Source: a virus. From it: DNA of 64,000 nt. Every line of letters begins with the position of its first letter. Positions within the stretch are counted from its first letter, which is position 1. The notes beneath the pieces are model-generated. The model had not been told where the DNA came from, made no database searches, and saw only the letters and a program-made list of their open reading frames with translations. The stretch is taken from positions 1-64,000 of IMG/VR virus record IMGVR_UViG_3300046787_000508. One strand, written 5' to 3'. Positions 51,601 to 62,600 of the stretch are shown here, piece after piece. The translations under genes and the position numbers were made by a program.

Positions 51601-54485
51601 TCAATGAAGTAATCAGCGGATATTGTTTTCTTTGGTGATTGAGTACAAGATTCAACACCCGTGAATTCAACGTACGGTTCGTAATCAATCAAACAACCCG
51701 CAGAGTCTTGTGTTAATGAATTAATGTCATTAATTAAACCATTTAATGTTGTTTTCCAAAGTGTTTTTACCGTATCAATCGTTGTTGACCCAGTAAAATT
51801 CACCACCCATGATTGATTATTAAGGTACGTACCTCTATAATCACAGATTAACGGAATACTCGTTGTTGATGATGTAAGTTTTGTACATTCATTTGTTGGG
51901 GTAAAAGGTCCAAATGGTCTTATTAATGACGTATTCTTGTTATAAACCGTACCATTAATGTCCAACGACAATGTATATGTTAATCCACCAAATACGTGTA
52001 ATCCTCTGAATTTAGCGTGGTTTTCATAATCTATATTTCCATTACCGTCATAACCCCCACCAATGTAAGTTTCTAAATCCTCTTCAATTACATTTTCAAA
52101 ATTTGGATAAAGAACTTCAATAAATTCTTTTGGTGTACACGGTTGTCTATGTTGGTATTTCGACCTGTTTAAAACTCCGTTCTCAATTAAATTACCACCT
52201 AACCATTGTGTGGTTGCCGGAATAAATTGTTGAATAACTTCAACCCAATATGGACTCATTCTTTCAATGAACTCATTGATTGTAACAAAGTTATAAGGTG
52301 TAAACCCAACACTTGTCATGTAATCTTTGTAAATTTCCTTTAAGACTCTATATTCCTTTTTGTACTTAATAATATGTGAGTTCTTAATATTTTGACTTAC
52401 AATATTATTTAAGAATTGTGAAAACGTGACACCTGTTTGTGGTGTCATTGTGTGGAAACTTAAAGATAAATCTCTAGATTTTCTGTATATGTCATAATCA
52501 ATTGCTCTATCTGAAGATAGGAACACATTGATATTTTTTCTATTTAAAGTTAATTTGGAATCGTCGTCATTTACAACAACTTCCGTTTTTCTATTATCGA
52601 TTTCAGATGATATATCAAAACCGTAATCTAAACCAGGTAATTTTCTATAAACATTAAAGTAATCCTCACCATATGTGAAAGGTGCGGATTTTGTTTTTAA
52701 TACTTTTACTCTACCTGTTAAGTTAGATGTGTAAGTATCTAATATGTCTGAAGACCTATGGTCTAATGTTTTTCTATACCAACCTGAACCTTTAGCAAAG
52801 AAATAATCCCCGTTGGTTGTTTGTATTTTTCTTGGTAACCCACTATCCTCACTAACAGGATATTCACTTCTTGTTAGGGTTGTACTTCCGGTCGTTGTAA
52901 CAAGTCTATATGAATATGCAGGATATTCAACACCATCAATGGTAGTGTCAAATGGAACGAATTCCATATGATTAAATTCTTTTACCCCTTGGATAACATT
53001 ACGAATGTCATCTTCGAAAGTTTTAGTTGGTAATAAACTATCAACCTTGTAAACATACTCATCCAATCTAATCATTGGTTCAGGTGCCCCGATGAATTTT
53101 AGGAAGAACTCAATTGCCAATCTTGTACCTTTTGATTTGTAAAGATGTGCTAAGTTTGAGATTAATCTTCTATAAAATTCGTATTCGGCCTCAACTAAAT
53201 TAGGACCTAATGAAACACCTTCATATTGTGATGTGTGTCTCGTATATAGTGAATCTTGTAATGTCTTTTCATCGAATAGATTTACCGTCGATAAACCTAA
53301 CGTTTCAGATAAGTTTTTTAATAATAAATCGGGAACATTGTTAATACCATCATAACTTACATTTCTCATGTAAGCGATATTATCAATGAATTTTTTTATT
53401 TTATCAAAACTTTGTCCATATATTTGGAAAATTGCTTCCGCTTTTTTCTCTTCAGTATCAAATTCAAAAAGTTGTGGTGCCGTTAAAAACCTAACTAATA
53501 AATTAGATTTATAGTCATCAATTTCATCACCTAATGAACTTAATTTTTCAACGTAATATTCAAACTCTAAACCAACAATTTGGATGTTCCACCCATCTCT
53601 AGCAATTGGCCAATTGATTTGTTCACTGGTTAATTCTGTTGAATAACCGTCACTTGAATCTCTCGGAACCGTAAAATTAGCTTGGAATTTTGGTAACGTC
53701 TCTCTGTTTAATAAAACAGTTTGTAAATCATCTAATTGTTTGTAGAACTCCTCAGTTATCCCGTCATTCGGTCTAATGATATATGAGTCGGTATATGTAC
53801 TGTTATTGTTGAAACAATTTCCCTCAACTTTCATCGAGATTAGATTGTTAACGTCCGGTTCACTATAAACTAAGATATTATGTGTTGTACCACTAAAGTC
53901 TAACACATATTTTGTATATGACGAGAAAAAGTTTTTAAAGTCGTTCTCTGTCTGAGGTAAGGTATTACTTTTTGGTTCAATAAGTACAACACCCATTGGG
54001 TTATAAATTGCACTGTATTGGAATTTAAATTCTGTTGTATTTGTTAATCTATCGTAAACCGCAGATTCTGCCGTTAAGTTCGATGCTAAACCAGGTGTTG
54101 TTCCGTCCACCATAATTCCCGATGGGAATTTCTTAATGATATCTGTAACTGCGGTTCCTAATCTTTGTTTTAGTGAACCATATAATGATTTACCCGCATC
54201 AGATTTTGAATTTTTAAATTTAATTTTCTGTTTTTGACCGCTAAAAGGTAAAGTATCAACAACCGGACTCTCCTCTTCTTTTAAATCATCTAAAGTGATG
54301 AAATCAGAAAAGGGAACTGTTCTAAATTCTTTACTATCCTTTTCAGGAATAACTCTATCAATTGCAAAATTGGTGTTAGTCAGTTGACTTGACCCATCGG
54401 TAATTTGATTACCGACAAGACTATCACTAAACGTTTCCGCTCCACTTGCAGCCTGACTTGGTACCTTGTATCTTATTTTTGCCAT
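48615..54485 (-). CDS. Giant tail/baseplate protein with gpI-like core and LDC-x-FDV repeats
   Basis: 1956 residues, the largest gene here. At about 430-480, [20 protein letters not shown] followed by [17 protein letters not shown] matches the P2 gpI-type tail motif (xxKGTxxAIxxxLxxxG) that places proteins at the baseplate periphery. Several beta domains with cysteines follow. Residues about 1408-1753 form the longest Pro-Thr region, with seven LDC-x-FDV modules. A C-terminal domain (about 1755-1956) with [15 protein letters not shown] and [16 protein letters not shown] is a likely distal adhesin. So one chain joins a baseplate base to a distal receptor-type head through a flexible stalk. Its start overlaps the upstream stop (TAATG). 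Confidence 0.75.
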   Translation of the reverse strand: MAKIRYKVPSQAASGAETFSDSLVGNQITDGSSQLTNTNFAIDRVIPEKDSKEFRTVPFSDFITLDDLKEEESPVVDTLPFSGQKQKIKFKNSKSDAGKSLYGSLKQRLGTAVTDIIKKFPSGIMVDGTTPGLASNLTAESAVYDRLTNTTEFKFQYSAIYNPMGVVLIEPKSNTLPQTENDFKNFFSSYTKYVLDFSGTTHNILVYSEPDVNNLISMKVEGNCFNNNSTYTDSYIIRPNDGITEEFYKQLDDLQTVLLNRETLPKFQANFTVPRDSSDGYSTELTSEQINWPIARDGWNIQIVGLEFEYYVEKLSSLGDEIDDYKSNLLVRFLTAPQLFEFDTEEKKAEAIFQIYGQSFDKIKKFIDNIAYMRNVSYDGINNVPDLLLKNLSETLGLSTVNLFDEKTLQDSLYTRHTSQYEGVSLGPNLVEAEYEFYRRLISNLAHLYKSKGTRLAIEFFLKFIGAPEPMIRLDEYVYKVDSLLPTKTFEDDIRNVIQGVKEFNHMEFVPFDTTIDGVEYPAYSYRLVTTTGSTTLTRSEYPVSEDSGLPRKIQTTNGDYFFAKGSGWYRKTLDHRSSDILDTYTSNLTGRVKVLKTKSAPFTYGEDYFNVYRKLPGLDYGFDISSEIDNRKTEVVVNDDDSKLTLNRKNINVFLSSDRAIDYDIYRKSRDLSLSFHTMTPQTGVTFSQFLNNIVSQNIKNSHIIKYKKEYRVLKEIYKDYMTSVGFTPYNFVTINEFIERMSPYWVEVIQQFIPATTQWLGGNLIENGVLNRSKYQHRQPCTPKEFIEVLYPNFENVIEEDLETYIGGGYDGNGNIDYENHAKFRGLHVFGGLTYTLSLDINGTVYNKNTSLIRPFGPFTPTNECTKLTSSTTSIPLICDYRGTYLNNQSWVVNFTGSTTIDTVKTLWKTTLNGLINDINSLTQDSAGCLIDYEPYVEFTGVESCTQSPKKTISADYFIDIDGIEKVRFISHSSDYNECRVDELVDFYFTPNYSIAKQECSLRVDVSTPCRVFTGDTTNCQLQSDIYFTVSGAVGDESGDPYRWPIYVHQECDDDVNASPICEAVSVIDDNIVRCKYIIPSFLESDTIDLIFSDAANCEQRVKIEGLQQKIVKIADDVTGYTINPRVQYRPSFDYGVKKGSIVYKLISGNVPTSKDEFISKLNDNSISGVTTQNVSIGDVLISIDLKNCNFLTSQEFRDAEINNDYSFAYEYTGVTVENKECLSTVKTSLINDTYEILPTSKVLVYTNIGINLESIPYQFIYKYPEDLFIKPEITEIPCCDVNEDYYQKGDLLVSENGELIEVTSVELIDCNTFNHKKIFYHFNVTGNTQNIVLLNGQSTDVNTIVVSYKEEKFKFMDEYLSQQFIGFDCSSNSDVNDMVRDATGLPVCTNDQVGETCGPIYYPECIPPTPTPTPTPTNTPTPTNTPTPTGTPTPTPTNTPTPTNTPTPTVEPTPTPTPTVEPTPTPTPTSEPTPTPTNTPTEGPTPTPTPTEGPTPTPTPTGEPTPTPTPTATLDCGFDVVLSTFVPTPTPTPTPEPTLDCSFDVDVNIVTPTPTPTQEPTPTPTPTLDCSFDVDVNIITPTPTPTPTGEPTPTPTPTPTLDCNFDVDINVVTPTPTPTPTNTPTPEPTLDCNFDVIVDVVTPTPTPTPTAGPTNTPTPTPTSEPTPTPTPTPTATLDCSFDVDVNIITPTPTPTPTGEPTPTPTPTATLDCGFDVIVEIVNPTPTPTPTSEPTPTPTDTPTPTPTPTPTGTPIECVSLVEAVQICDPDNVNVTYILSPINPLASGHIDDGSGVNFNTKTKTVAIGTSLTATATATNSSNFIGWGMAPGINNIITNNGTLTHTANYDITYYAIVDKQGVTSKQFCYYQDGATKEDACIGCENTINVFFNENDLNNNGLENTTWYFDEGLTTPTADGLYKLNQSWINEPVIYSLTNGIATSLGVCGSEPITCQV
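49225..50262 (-). repeat. Long coding Pro-Thr block with seven LDC-x-FDV modules
   Basis: About 345 codons of Pro-Thr-rich repeat with G/N/E-containing breaks (GEPTPTP, NTPTPTN) and seven modules with T-L-D-C-S/G/N-F-D-V. On the plus strand it is rich in GGTGTTGG and GGGGTCGG-like runs and leaves a spurious open frame of Gly-Val repeats. Confidence 0.88.
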
Positions 54486-55396
54486 TATTCGGTAATAACA
54501 TTAAAGTTTAAATTTTCATCAATATCTGTTTTTCTTTCTCTAACCTCGTATAACGTTTCGTTATATTGGTCTTTAACCTCATAAAGGTTATATTGTCTGT
54601 AGATACTGTTATTGTTATCGTAGATAGTGTATACACCATCAGAAACAGATTTACTTTGATTACCGTACAATGCATGTGCTAATGTAGTTGCATCATGTTC
54701 AACCATTTCAACCTCAACAGTTGTTGGGTTAAAATATGTATTTGTTAATATAATGTTTTGGTTTGGTTGACCAATAAATGGTACCGTAGTTGCTCTTGTT
54801 GATGGAGCCGCACTTGGTGTGATGGTTAAAAACATAAAGTTTGTTGCCGCATCAGTATATCTATACCTAATTGATTTTTGATTTGTGTTGGTTGTGTTTG
54901 ATATTACCGGTTCACAATAAAAATTAGATGTTACTACTCTATAAAAATTTGGTATTTTTTTATTATCCGTAGGGTTAATGTATTCAATTCTGTAACCAAC
55001 AACTCCTTGAGGTGAAAATTTACCTCTATCCGCTGAAGGTACTGTACTTAAATCAATAATTAAACCTCTAACTGAAGGAAGAGACGCTAAAATTCCACAA
55101 TCAGCAATTGTTGTTCTGATTTGTTTAGGTCTCATATGAAGTGTGTAAATTCCAAGTTCTGAGAAATCGGCAGCGGCAAGTTTTAGGTTATATAACCCAC
55201 CAAGTACTTCTACGTCCTCTGTTCCACCTGTTTCTCCATTATGTAAAACCGGAGTCAAATAATCAGAGGCTGGACTTAATTTTTTAAATGTAACTGGAGA
55301 CGTTGCCGTTCTACCTGAAACGTAGTGATAAAAGATATCAACATCGTCAGGAGATACATCCGCAGGTCTCACAATACCGTAACTACCAATTGCCAT
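54485..55396 (-). CDS. Virion structural protein (303 aa)
   Basis: 303 residues, beta-rich. It opens [20 protein letters not shown] and has [37 protein letters not shown] and a C-terminal charged helix ([20 protein letters not shown]). Similar proteins are found near baseplate genes in large phages. Its stop overlaps the start of the 1956-residue baseplate protein, so the two are coupled and may be partners. A TATTTATA box lies 11 nt upstream. Confidence 0.7.
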   Translation of the reverse strand: MAIGSYGIVRPADVSPDDVDIFYHYVSGRTATSPVTFKKLSPASDYLTPVLHNGETGGTEDVEVLGGLYNLKLAAADFSELGIYTLHMRPKQIRTTIADCGILASLPSVRGLIIDLSTVPSADRGKFSPQGVVGYRIEYINPTDNKKIPNFYRVVTSNFYCEPVISNTTNTNQKSIRYRYTDAATNFMFLTITPSAAPSTRATTVPFIGQPNQNIILTNTYFNPTTVEVEMVEHDATTLAHALYGNQSKSVSDGVYTIYDNNNSIYRQYNLYEVKDQYNETLYEVRERKTDIDENLNFNVITE

Positions 55397-55407
55397 GTTT
55401 TTTTATT

Positions 55408-55415
55408 TATAAATA
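55408..55415 (-). promoter_or_regulatory. TATTTATA box, candidate late promoter
   Basis: Perfect TATTTATA (in ATCATATTTATAAATAAA) on the coding strand, 11 nt before the ATG of the 303-residue structural protein. It would drive the giant baseplate gene as well. Confidence 0.55.
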
Positions 55416-55421
55416 TGATTT

Positions 55422-56342
55422 TTATTGTTTTTTTACATTAAAATATCCACTTCCGTACACACTTATTTCTCCAACACTGTCCATTTCACCTAATCTTAGG
55501 TTCCTTTCCATGATTCCTTGTTTACCTCTCTCAACAAAAATGTCAGAAAAAATCTGTGGTTCGTCAATGAAACCAAGTAAATGTTCGTTTCTAGTTACCA
55601 TTCCTTGGTACACTTCTTCGTTTTGATATGAAGCGGTTGTTCCTGTAATATGTGTGTAACCATCTGCGTAATCCATATAATATAACTCATTTATTGTATA
55701 TCCTGTATAGTTATCTGTAATTGTTAACCCACTATACGCATTTACTGTACCATATTTTCTAACTTCATCAATTCTACTCTTACCAATTGCCATAAAAGAT
55801 ATATTGGTATTTTCGGTTTGACCCGTTAATGTTCTGTAGTTTTGTAAATAATTTTGACTGTGGGTTATTTCAGGGGAACTATAGGGAACACTAAATGTTA
55901 ATGTACCTAAATCTGTTGGTATTCCATATGAACTCGTAAATGGAACAGTTAATGTTTTTTTTACTTTATTTATTCTCCACGGAGAATCTACAGTAATTTC
56001 AATAGTCTTTACACCATTTGTCGAATATGTGTGACTTGCGGATGTTAGATTTGCATCGTATACTGTCGGCATGGTAATGGTACTCGTTGTACCGTCCCCC
56101 CATGATACTCTAAAAACCGCATTAACTAAATCTTTTAATTTGGTTGTGTTGGTTGTGTTATAAACTGTAATTGTATTGCCATTACCTCTATATGTGAAGT
56201 TACAAAATTGTTCTACCTGTTCAATGTCACCGTCAAATGAAACCATAACACCCATTTCATCTACACTACTTTCTAAGAAAATCGGTAAATTAAATGTCAA
56301 CCCCGTTGAGGGTCTCAATATTTGATGTTTTATTCTTTTCAT
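55422..56342 (-). CDS. Virion protein with PKD-like domain (306 aa)
   Basis: 306 residues. At about 83-135, VFRVSWGDGTTSTITMPTVY, then SASHTYSTNGVKTIEITVDS, is a PKD-type beta sandwich (xWGDGt ... HtYxxxGxxxIxitv). The N-terminal part begins MKRIKHQILRPSTGLTFNLP and has FDGDIEQVEQFCNFTYRGNG. The C-terminal YQGMVTRNEHLLGFIDEPQI, then SDIFVERGKQGIMERNLR and GEMDSVGEISVYGSGYFNVK, resembles tail proteins that bind neighbouring units. A structural role in the baseplate region is likely. Confidence 0.7.
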   Translation of the reverse strand: MKRIKHQILRPSTGLTFNLPIFLESSVDEMGVMVSFDGDIEQVEQFCNFTYRGNGNTITVYNTTNTTKLKDLVNAVFRVSWGDGTTSTITMPTVYDANLTSASHTYSTNGVKTIEITVDSPWRINKVKKTLTVPFTSSYGIPTDLGTLTFSVPYSSPEITHSQNYLQNYRTLTGQTENTNISFMAIGKSRIDEVRKYGTVNAYSGLTITDNYTGYTINELYYMDYADGYTHITGTTASYQNEEVYQGMVTRNEHLLGFIDEPQIFSDIFVERGKQGIMERNLRLGEMDSVGEISVYGSGYFNVKKQ

Positions 56343-56347
56343 AATTC

Positions 56348-57154
56348 TTAAATGGTTCCATTAATTGCCTCGTAAAAGTTTATTGGGTCACCTGATTCCC
56401 CAATTCTACTTCCGGTAGTCCCATTATATCTAAATACTTGGTAGGTGTAATCTGTCTTATCCATTACCAATTTATAATACACGTCTTGAGACTCATTTAC
56501 CGTAGTTGTTGGGGATACCGATTTATTATTAAAATTTAAAATCGACCCATCTTTAGCATCAAAGAATCTTGCCGTCATGTAAAAAGTGTCACCTGACATT
56601 GTTGTACCGTTAAGTACCGTATCATCTTGGAACCAATATAGATACATGTTTTCTTTGTTTCTATAATTTGAACCGGTGAATACAGGTACATGGATATAGT
56701 CGTATAATTTTGTGTAATAAATTTTTTCACCTAATGGAATTGAAAGGTTTTTAGAAAGAACTAATTTTCTATTTCCTCTAGTTGGTCTTTCATCGTTAGG
56801 TGTTTTATATAATTCAAGTCTGAAAAAACTTTCTGAAGATTCTCTCGACATTTTATTATTTTCATCACTTGTAATGCCGATATGTTCGTAATCTAAACCA
56901 CCAACGTGTGTGTTAGAACCATTATAAAAAAAGAATTGGAACCAAATATCAGTTTGTTCCACACTATTTTCTGAACTTGTATATGGTTTATGGATGTATC
57001 TAACCGTTTCAAAATTTTCAGTTGGGTTTATGATATCTTTAAGGACTTCCTTTTCATATTCTTCAATACCCTCTTGCCATCCCAAGTCCAATCTAAAGTT
57101 GGTCTCTGAATTAAGTAATAAATTACCGTCTAAATCACTTTGTATTATTTTCAT
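56348..57154 (-). CDS. Virion structural protein (268 aa)
   Basis: 268 residues. It opens MKIIQSDLDGNLLLNSETNF and has HIGITSDENNKMSRESSESF, LVLSKNLSIPLGEKIYYTKL, YLYWFQDDTVLNGTTMSGDT and a C-terminal KTDYTYQVFRYNGTTGSRIG. All beta, no catalytic motif. Its ATG overlaps the stop of the preceding gene (one base), and five bases separate it from the PKD-domain gene. Probably a baseplate wedge-type component; not recognised more closely. Confidence 0.65.
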   Translation of the reverse strand: MKIIQSDLDGNLLLNSETNFRLDLGWQEGIEEYEKEVLKDIINPTENFETVRYIHKPYTSSENSVEQTDIWFQFFFYNGSNTHVGGLDYEHIGITSDENNKMSRESSESFFRLELYKTPNDERPTRGNRKLVLSKNLSIPLGEKIYYTKLYDYIHVPVFTGSNYRNKENMYLYWFQDDTVLNGTTMSGDTFYMTARFFDAKDGSILNFNNKSVSPTTTVNESQDVYYKLVMDKTDYTYQVFRYNGTTGSRIGESGDPINFYEAINGTI

Positions 57155-58923
57155 TAACAGTTAGGATTAGTTTTTCCACCATTTTTATTTTTATCGTTTG
57201 TTAAGTTGAAATTAATAATTCCATCTTTTTTGGTTGTGAACGCCTTTTCATTTCTAAGGTAGAAGTTTATATTATTCTGAATATAATGTGTATCATTCAT
57301 ATACGGATAATCAACACCGTAACCATCTACGTCAGTATATCCTAATTCATAAACATCTCTCCATTTCCATAATTTTCCATCGGGGAAAAATTTAGCATTG
57401 TCAGGTAAAAATAGAATATCGTTTGTATCTGAAGTTTCAATATATGGTGATAACTCTCTAATTTTAACACGATAGTGTGGTTGGTAATATAATCCTGTTG
57501 GGTTAGTGGTGGTACTACCTGGATATTCTATATTTGACGTTTGGTCATGGTCGAATACTAATGGATTACTTACAATTTTATGGAAAGCTTCGGAAATAAT
57601 TCTTTCTTTCATCATTAATGGGTCATATTCAACATACGCACCTGTGACGATATCACCTTTTGATAGTGTATTACCCGTATAAAACGTTATCCCACTTTTT
57701 GTCATTGGTGTTGATGTCATCCCCACTTCATTTGTTCCTGTACCATCAAAATGATTATCTATCCAATAATCGTGTATATGGAACGAATAACCGACCTTTG
57801 GTGGGTAATTGAAGTATCCGTTACCATTACGAAATATCGTCGTTACATAGACCTCAGTTGGGGTGTAATTAAGATTGTTTGTCATCCCCGTTAATGTAAC
57901 AGGTACCTTGAAATCAAATAAAACCGATTCCATCCTATTTCTTTCAACTAATGGGTCAACATCTCCGTTTTTATTTTGAAATAATAGTTTTCTTTCTTCC
58001 TCGAATATTGCTGATTCAAACCCAACTTTATCTAATATATAATCACTTGTTTCCGTTAATATTCTATGTTTATGTACATAATACTCACTTGTAGAACCTG
58101 TTATATTACTAATATTTGTACAACGTTTACCCATAACCAACTGATTAAGGGTTGTACCTGATTCAAATTGAGTTTTATATAAATTAATTACATAACTTGA
58201 TGAATCATAATATTCGTCACCAACTGAACTTATGTAATAAGGTACGTCTTCAATAATGACATATTCACCTTGTGACATACCGTGTTTGATTGGACTTGTT
58301 AATTTATATGAATTAGTTGTACTTGATACTCTAAATGGTATACCATCTCCACTTGTAAATGTTATTAAATTTACACCTTCAGTTTTAGTTACACCACTTA
58401 AGGTATACTTCATTGGGAAAGTTTTAGTGTGAGATGAAACATGTGATAAATAAATGTTCCAATTGTGATATGGTGCCGTGATTGGTGTTACTTTTTGATG
58501 TGTAGTATCTCCGGTAGTAATGATTGAGAATCCCGTAAATCCAGATAATGAATTTGTCGACACGTCTTGAGTTATTTCTCTAAACACGTCTTTTCTTAGG
58601 AACGCAAATTCATCATAGGGTAAGTAACCTGTAAAGTCTAAGTTTTCACCGTTACCCTCTAATGCTAATTTATTTTCTAAATAATCATAAGGAGAAGTTC
58701 CAAGATATAAATTTCTAAAAACCACTTTTAATTTACCAAAAATTTTATACCTAACACAAGCTTCTCTTTCTGTTTTAAATTGTTCAGCAAGGTCAAGAAT
58801 AACGTCTCTATCGTCAATTCTTAAAAGAGATTTCTCTTCATCTAAACCAATACGAATTTGTAACTCCTCAGTTGGGGAATTTTCGTATTTTAGAGTTGGT
58901 AATATTATTTGTTTTTTTTCCAT
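57154..58923 (-). CDS. Virion structural protein (589 aa)
   Basis: 589 residues from ATG 58923, which overlaps the upstream stop as TAATG (58921-58925). An upstream ATG at 58995 would add 24 residues of unlikely composition and overlap the previous gene, so it was rejected. It starts MEKKQIILPTLKYENSPTEE and has FKTEREACVRYKIFGKLKVV, then FRNLYLGTSPYDYLENKLAL, an architecture typical of the first part of baseplate wedge proteins. The remainder is beta-rich. The C-terminal KNGGKTNPNC ends with cysteine. Confidence 0.7.
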   Translation of the reverse strand: MEKKQIILPTLKYENSPTEELQIRIGLDEEKSLLRIDDRDVILDLAEQFKTEREACVRYKIFGKLKVVFRNLYLGTSPYDYLENKLALEGNGENLDFTGYLPYDEFAFLRKDVFREITQDVSTNSLSGFTGFSIITTGDTTHQKVTPITAPYHNWNIYLSHVSSHTKTFPMKYTLSGVTKTEGVNLITFTSGDGIPFRVSSTTNSYKLTSPIKHGMSQGEYVIIEDVPYYISSVGDEYYDSSSYVINLYKTQFESGTTLNQLVMGKRCTNISNITGSTSEYYVHKHRILTETSDYILDKVGFESAIFEEERKLLFQNKNGDVDPLVERNRMESVLFDFKVPVTLTGMTNNLNYTPTEVYVTTIFRNGNGYFNYPPKVGYSFHIHDYWIDNHFDGTGTNEVGMTSTPMTKSGITFYTGNTLSKGDIVTGAYVEYDPLMMKERIISEAFHKIVSNPLVFDHDQTSNIEYPGSTTTNPTGLYYQPHYRVKIRELSPYIETSDTNDILFLPDNAKFFPDGKLWKWRDVYELGYTDVDGYGVDYPYMNDTHYIQNNINFYLRNEKAFTTKKDGIINFNLTNDKNKNGGKTNPNC

Positions 58924-59615
58924 TAATCTTGTGTATTGAAAATGTAATTTCTTATAGATTTGAATAACGTGTATGGTTGTTTTCCAACATAACACACTCC
59001 GTCTTCAGTGACTAATCTATTATATTCGTATGCCATTCCTGCACTTACCCAATTTATTTCTTCACCCATGTCACGTCTAACTAAATCTGCAATTTTGTTT
59101 TCGTCATATCTCATACCATTTTTACTTAATGGTAATTTACTCACAACGTAATCACTATATCCCTTTTCCTTACATGAACATCTTGTCATTTCTACGTTTG
59201 ATTTGTATTCACCTCTAATTGCCGAAACTTCAATACCATCAAGATATTCCGACATCTCAACAATTTTTCTATATGATAACCCACTAAAACAAGTTGTGAA
59301 CATTAATTTAGTGTCTTTAGTCATAATCGGTTTTAACGCGTCGATAACTTCCTTTATCTTTTCGTAATTTTCATCAGTCTGTACTAATTTTTTTCCGGTA
59401 CCATAACTTGTTAAATTTATCTGATTAAGGACATAAGGATATTTTGTTATAAATTTCTTTATACCTTCTATCGTTTCATCTAAACTTTTATATGGACCAA
59501 CACTGTGTGTAAATTTTGACAAAAAACTATATAAATTAAATTCTTCTTTTTTATAGTTTATGTAAATTATTAAGTGTGTCGGTCTTCTTCTTTTAAATAA
59601 ATCTTTTATCCACAT
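58923..59615 (-). CDS. Caspase-like fold protein in tail block (degenerate)
   Basis: 230 residues from ATG 59615, one base past the upstream stop; an ATG 8 codons earlier would overlap it. A strand LIIYINYKK, then INLTSYGTGKKLVQTDENY (about 67-85), a helix IKEVIDALKPIMTKDT and the strand LMFTTCFSGLSYRKIV (about 105-120) give the order of the caspase/C80/DUF4347 fold. In that fold a His after the first long strand (SHGxG) and a Cys after the second (TTC) form the dyad. Here the Cys is present but the His is a tyrosine (TSYGTG). A C-terminal segment RCSCKEKGYSDYVV adds two cysteines. Protease or autoprocessing activity cannot be claimed. Confidence 0.5.
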   Translation of the reverse strand: MWIKDLFKRRRPTHLIIYINYKKEEFNLYSFLSKFTHSVGPYKSLDETIEGIKKFITKYPYVLNQINLTSYGTGKKLVQTDENYEKIKEVIDALKPIMTKDTKLMFTTCFSGLSYRKIVEMSEYLDGIEVSAIRGEYKSNVEMTRCSCKEKGYSDYVVSKLPLSKNGMRYDENKIADLVRRDMGEEINWVSAGMAYEYNRLVTEDGVCYVGKQPYTLFKSIRNYIFNTQD

Positions 59616-59616
59616 A

Positions 59617-62600
59617 TTAATTTGGTCCAAACATTTCAATAAATTTATCGAAGGCAGTTTTACCTTTTCTTAATCCAAACGTATAATGGAACGGGACCCC
59701 AATTTCCATTAAGTGTCTTATCTGACCATTTACAGTATATTCTTTATAGTTGTCGTTACTTTTTGATTTAACCCCATTTACCTCAATACAATCTCTTATC
59801 GGTGGTAATATATTTGGATTAAAGAAATTATCATCAATAGTCAATGAGTTAGGGTCAGGATTTAAATTGGCAGTAAACTCTTGAATACGTTGATTGAAGA
59901 TTCTACCTGTATAATAACTTTGTACCTCACCATCTCCTTGTACCTCACCAAATCCGTGTCCGTGTGTGTCCCACATGTAATATGGTACTCTTTGTGAATT
60001 GTCACCTAATCTACCCGGCGTGTTAATGCATTTTCTTATTAATGAACCATCATATTCTATTGTTGGTGTTGTTGTGTCGTCTTCACTGAAAACAAAATCC
60101 AAACCAACTGCACCTTTACCATCGAAAAGATTAGCGTATAATGATGTGTATGGTGAATTTGATTGTTCAGATTCAAATGGGTAAATTCCTGTTTGTGTGT
60201 TAAAATTTAACAACTGAGCAATGTCACCATCAATTTGTCCTTTACCTCTTCTATCGAATAAATCTTGAACATCTAATCTTCCCTTTTCTTTTATTTCTTT
60301 CGATTGGATGATGTATTCCATTAAATCATCAACACCCTTAAACGATGTGGCACCGATACTTCTAGAAACTGAACAGTTTACATCTAACGCGGCATCAATA
60401 CACACTTCATTAATCCATGTCAATCTTGGTCCTAAGTCAACAATAGTTGTTGGGAAATTAATTTCTCGTTTGTATGTTGACCCTCCGATAAGGTCTGTTA
60501 GTTTACTTACCCAAGCCTTACCTGACACACTTGGGTCAAATGACATAATTCTTCTTGTACCATAAAACCCTTGCGTTTTTCCACTGTACACCTCGTCATA
60601 TGTTTTTGTTGTATTTGGGACAATATCAGTACCGTTGTATTGAGTTTCAAAATTACTATACTCTTGGTGGTATGGTGTTGACCTGTAATAATAATGTATT
60701 GAACCATCGGTATCCACTTTTTTGTATACACAGTCTTTACAGAAGTTATTTTCCCCTCTTCTTTTAAATTGGAAGAAATACAATACTCCGTTTATCCATG
60801 AGTCAGTGAAAATGTACGATACGACTCCACCGCACATTAATTTACCGAATAATTTTCTTCTTCTATATGAACTTAATAATTCTCCGTTTTTTCCTGCTAA
60901 CGGTATTATTGTGTAAACACCGTCTCTAAATTCTGACCATCCTGTTAATGTTCCACCGTTAGTTTGTTCGGGTTCAACATAATATGGTCCCTTTTTCTTA
61001 ACTTGCCCATAATATGTTCCTCTGTATATACATCTTGAGTCTTCATTTCTGAAATCTCCTCTATTTTCCGTTGGCCACTTTGCAAACTCCGATGCAACTC
61101 CACCTAAATTATAAGGTGGTCTTGTTTCACATTCTCCAATATTAAGACCTAAAATTGTGTCGTTATAACCATAATCAATTTGATTATATATTGGATTAAC
61201 ACCTAAAGCGGCATTTGGTGCTCTATAAAGTTTTAATCTATCAAGACCTTCAACATATGTATCGACTGTTCCTCCCGTTGAACCTGTTAAAGGTAATACA
61301 ATACCTCTCAATCTCATGTCACCCGTTCTTCCTAACTCGTCTTCGATAATTGCATCGTATTTTTGACAACCACTTTCAACTTCGTTAATGGTTACACTAC
61401 TATAAGGTACATTACCTGCTGGGTCGAACCATACATTTTTAATTTTTACCCTACCGTCAATTTCGTGACACGTTCCTGCAACAGGATGGTCTAATGGAGT
61501 GTTAAACGCCTCTGAAATTTGGCTTATGATTGATGAATAGATTAATTGTATTTTCCATTGTGAATACTCATTATCCCACACTATAGGAAATTGTTGACCA
61601 ACACCGACAGTGATGTAATCAGATTGTCCTGAAAATAATTCAATCTCAAACACATATCTTTGGTAAAGGAAGTCACCATCTGCATTAACTCCTGAATTGT
61701 TTGTTGGTAATGGTGTTACAGGTGTAAATGTATCAAAATACAAAGACCCGTCTGGGTCGAATCCCGATACACCGGAACAACCATTAACTGTTTCAACTGA
61801 AGTTATTGTTCCACTTGATAGAGATTGTCCAGGTTTACCACAAACGTTATCAAGTGTTCCATTTGCGGGAACCGTAGCCGTTGTGGAATTATTATCACAA
61901 TCTAAATAGGTTACCGTATATCCACTTGTTGGTGATGAATTTGTAAATGTATATTTGCTACATGTTCCATCCTCCCTAGCAATTTGATATCTCTCCTTCA
62001 TAGTAACATTACTAAAAGTTGCAGTAGTACCTGTAACGGCATCAAACTCTAATTTTGGGACGTTTACGGTTATTTCGTTTGCTTGAGTATCCTCATTACA
62101 ATCATAACAATCAGGATAAGTAATAAGTGATAATTTGAATATATTTCTAAATTGGAATTCTTTTGCTCTTTGGAACATTTTAGCGGAAGCTCTTGACGAT
62201 ACACCCGTACTTTCAAGAAGTTCTGCAATTGCAAATAAACTTTGTGCTGTTATCTCTTTAAAGAATAATTGAATGAATAATCCAATATATTCGATATAAC
62301 TTATAATGGTTAAAATGAAAAAATTAAATCTGTGATTTCTAACCGCATCGTTTATTGGGAAAAAGTTATTTGTTCCTGAGCAATCCGCTCCCTGTTCTGG
62401 CCAAATTTCTTTTATACCGATGAATGATTCGTTTCTATCTTTTACTAAGAAACTAAAAAGTTTTTCTAAAGCACTTGCTTTATAATATTTGTTAACAAAT
62501 TGGGAAACACTATAAACCCTATTATATCTTAATTGGAAGAAGTAATCTTGAGGTACTTTAGTTTTTCCCTCACTAATAGCTTCAATACTTGTTCCTGTTA

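Noticed and set aside
58924-58995. Upstream start for the 589-residue virion protein
   Set aside because: Would add 24 residues of odd composition (MLCWKTTIHVIQ) overlapping the previous gene by 73 bases; the TAATG start fits the coupling used elsewhere.
61730-61765. GTCGAATCCCG resembling a tRNA T-arm
   Set aside because: It lies within the coding frame of the 1423-residue virion protein and lacks a matching acceptor or anticodon stem.
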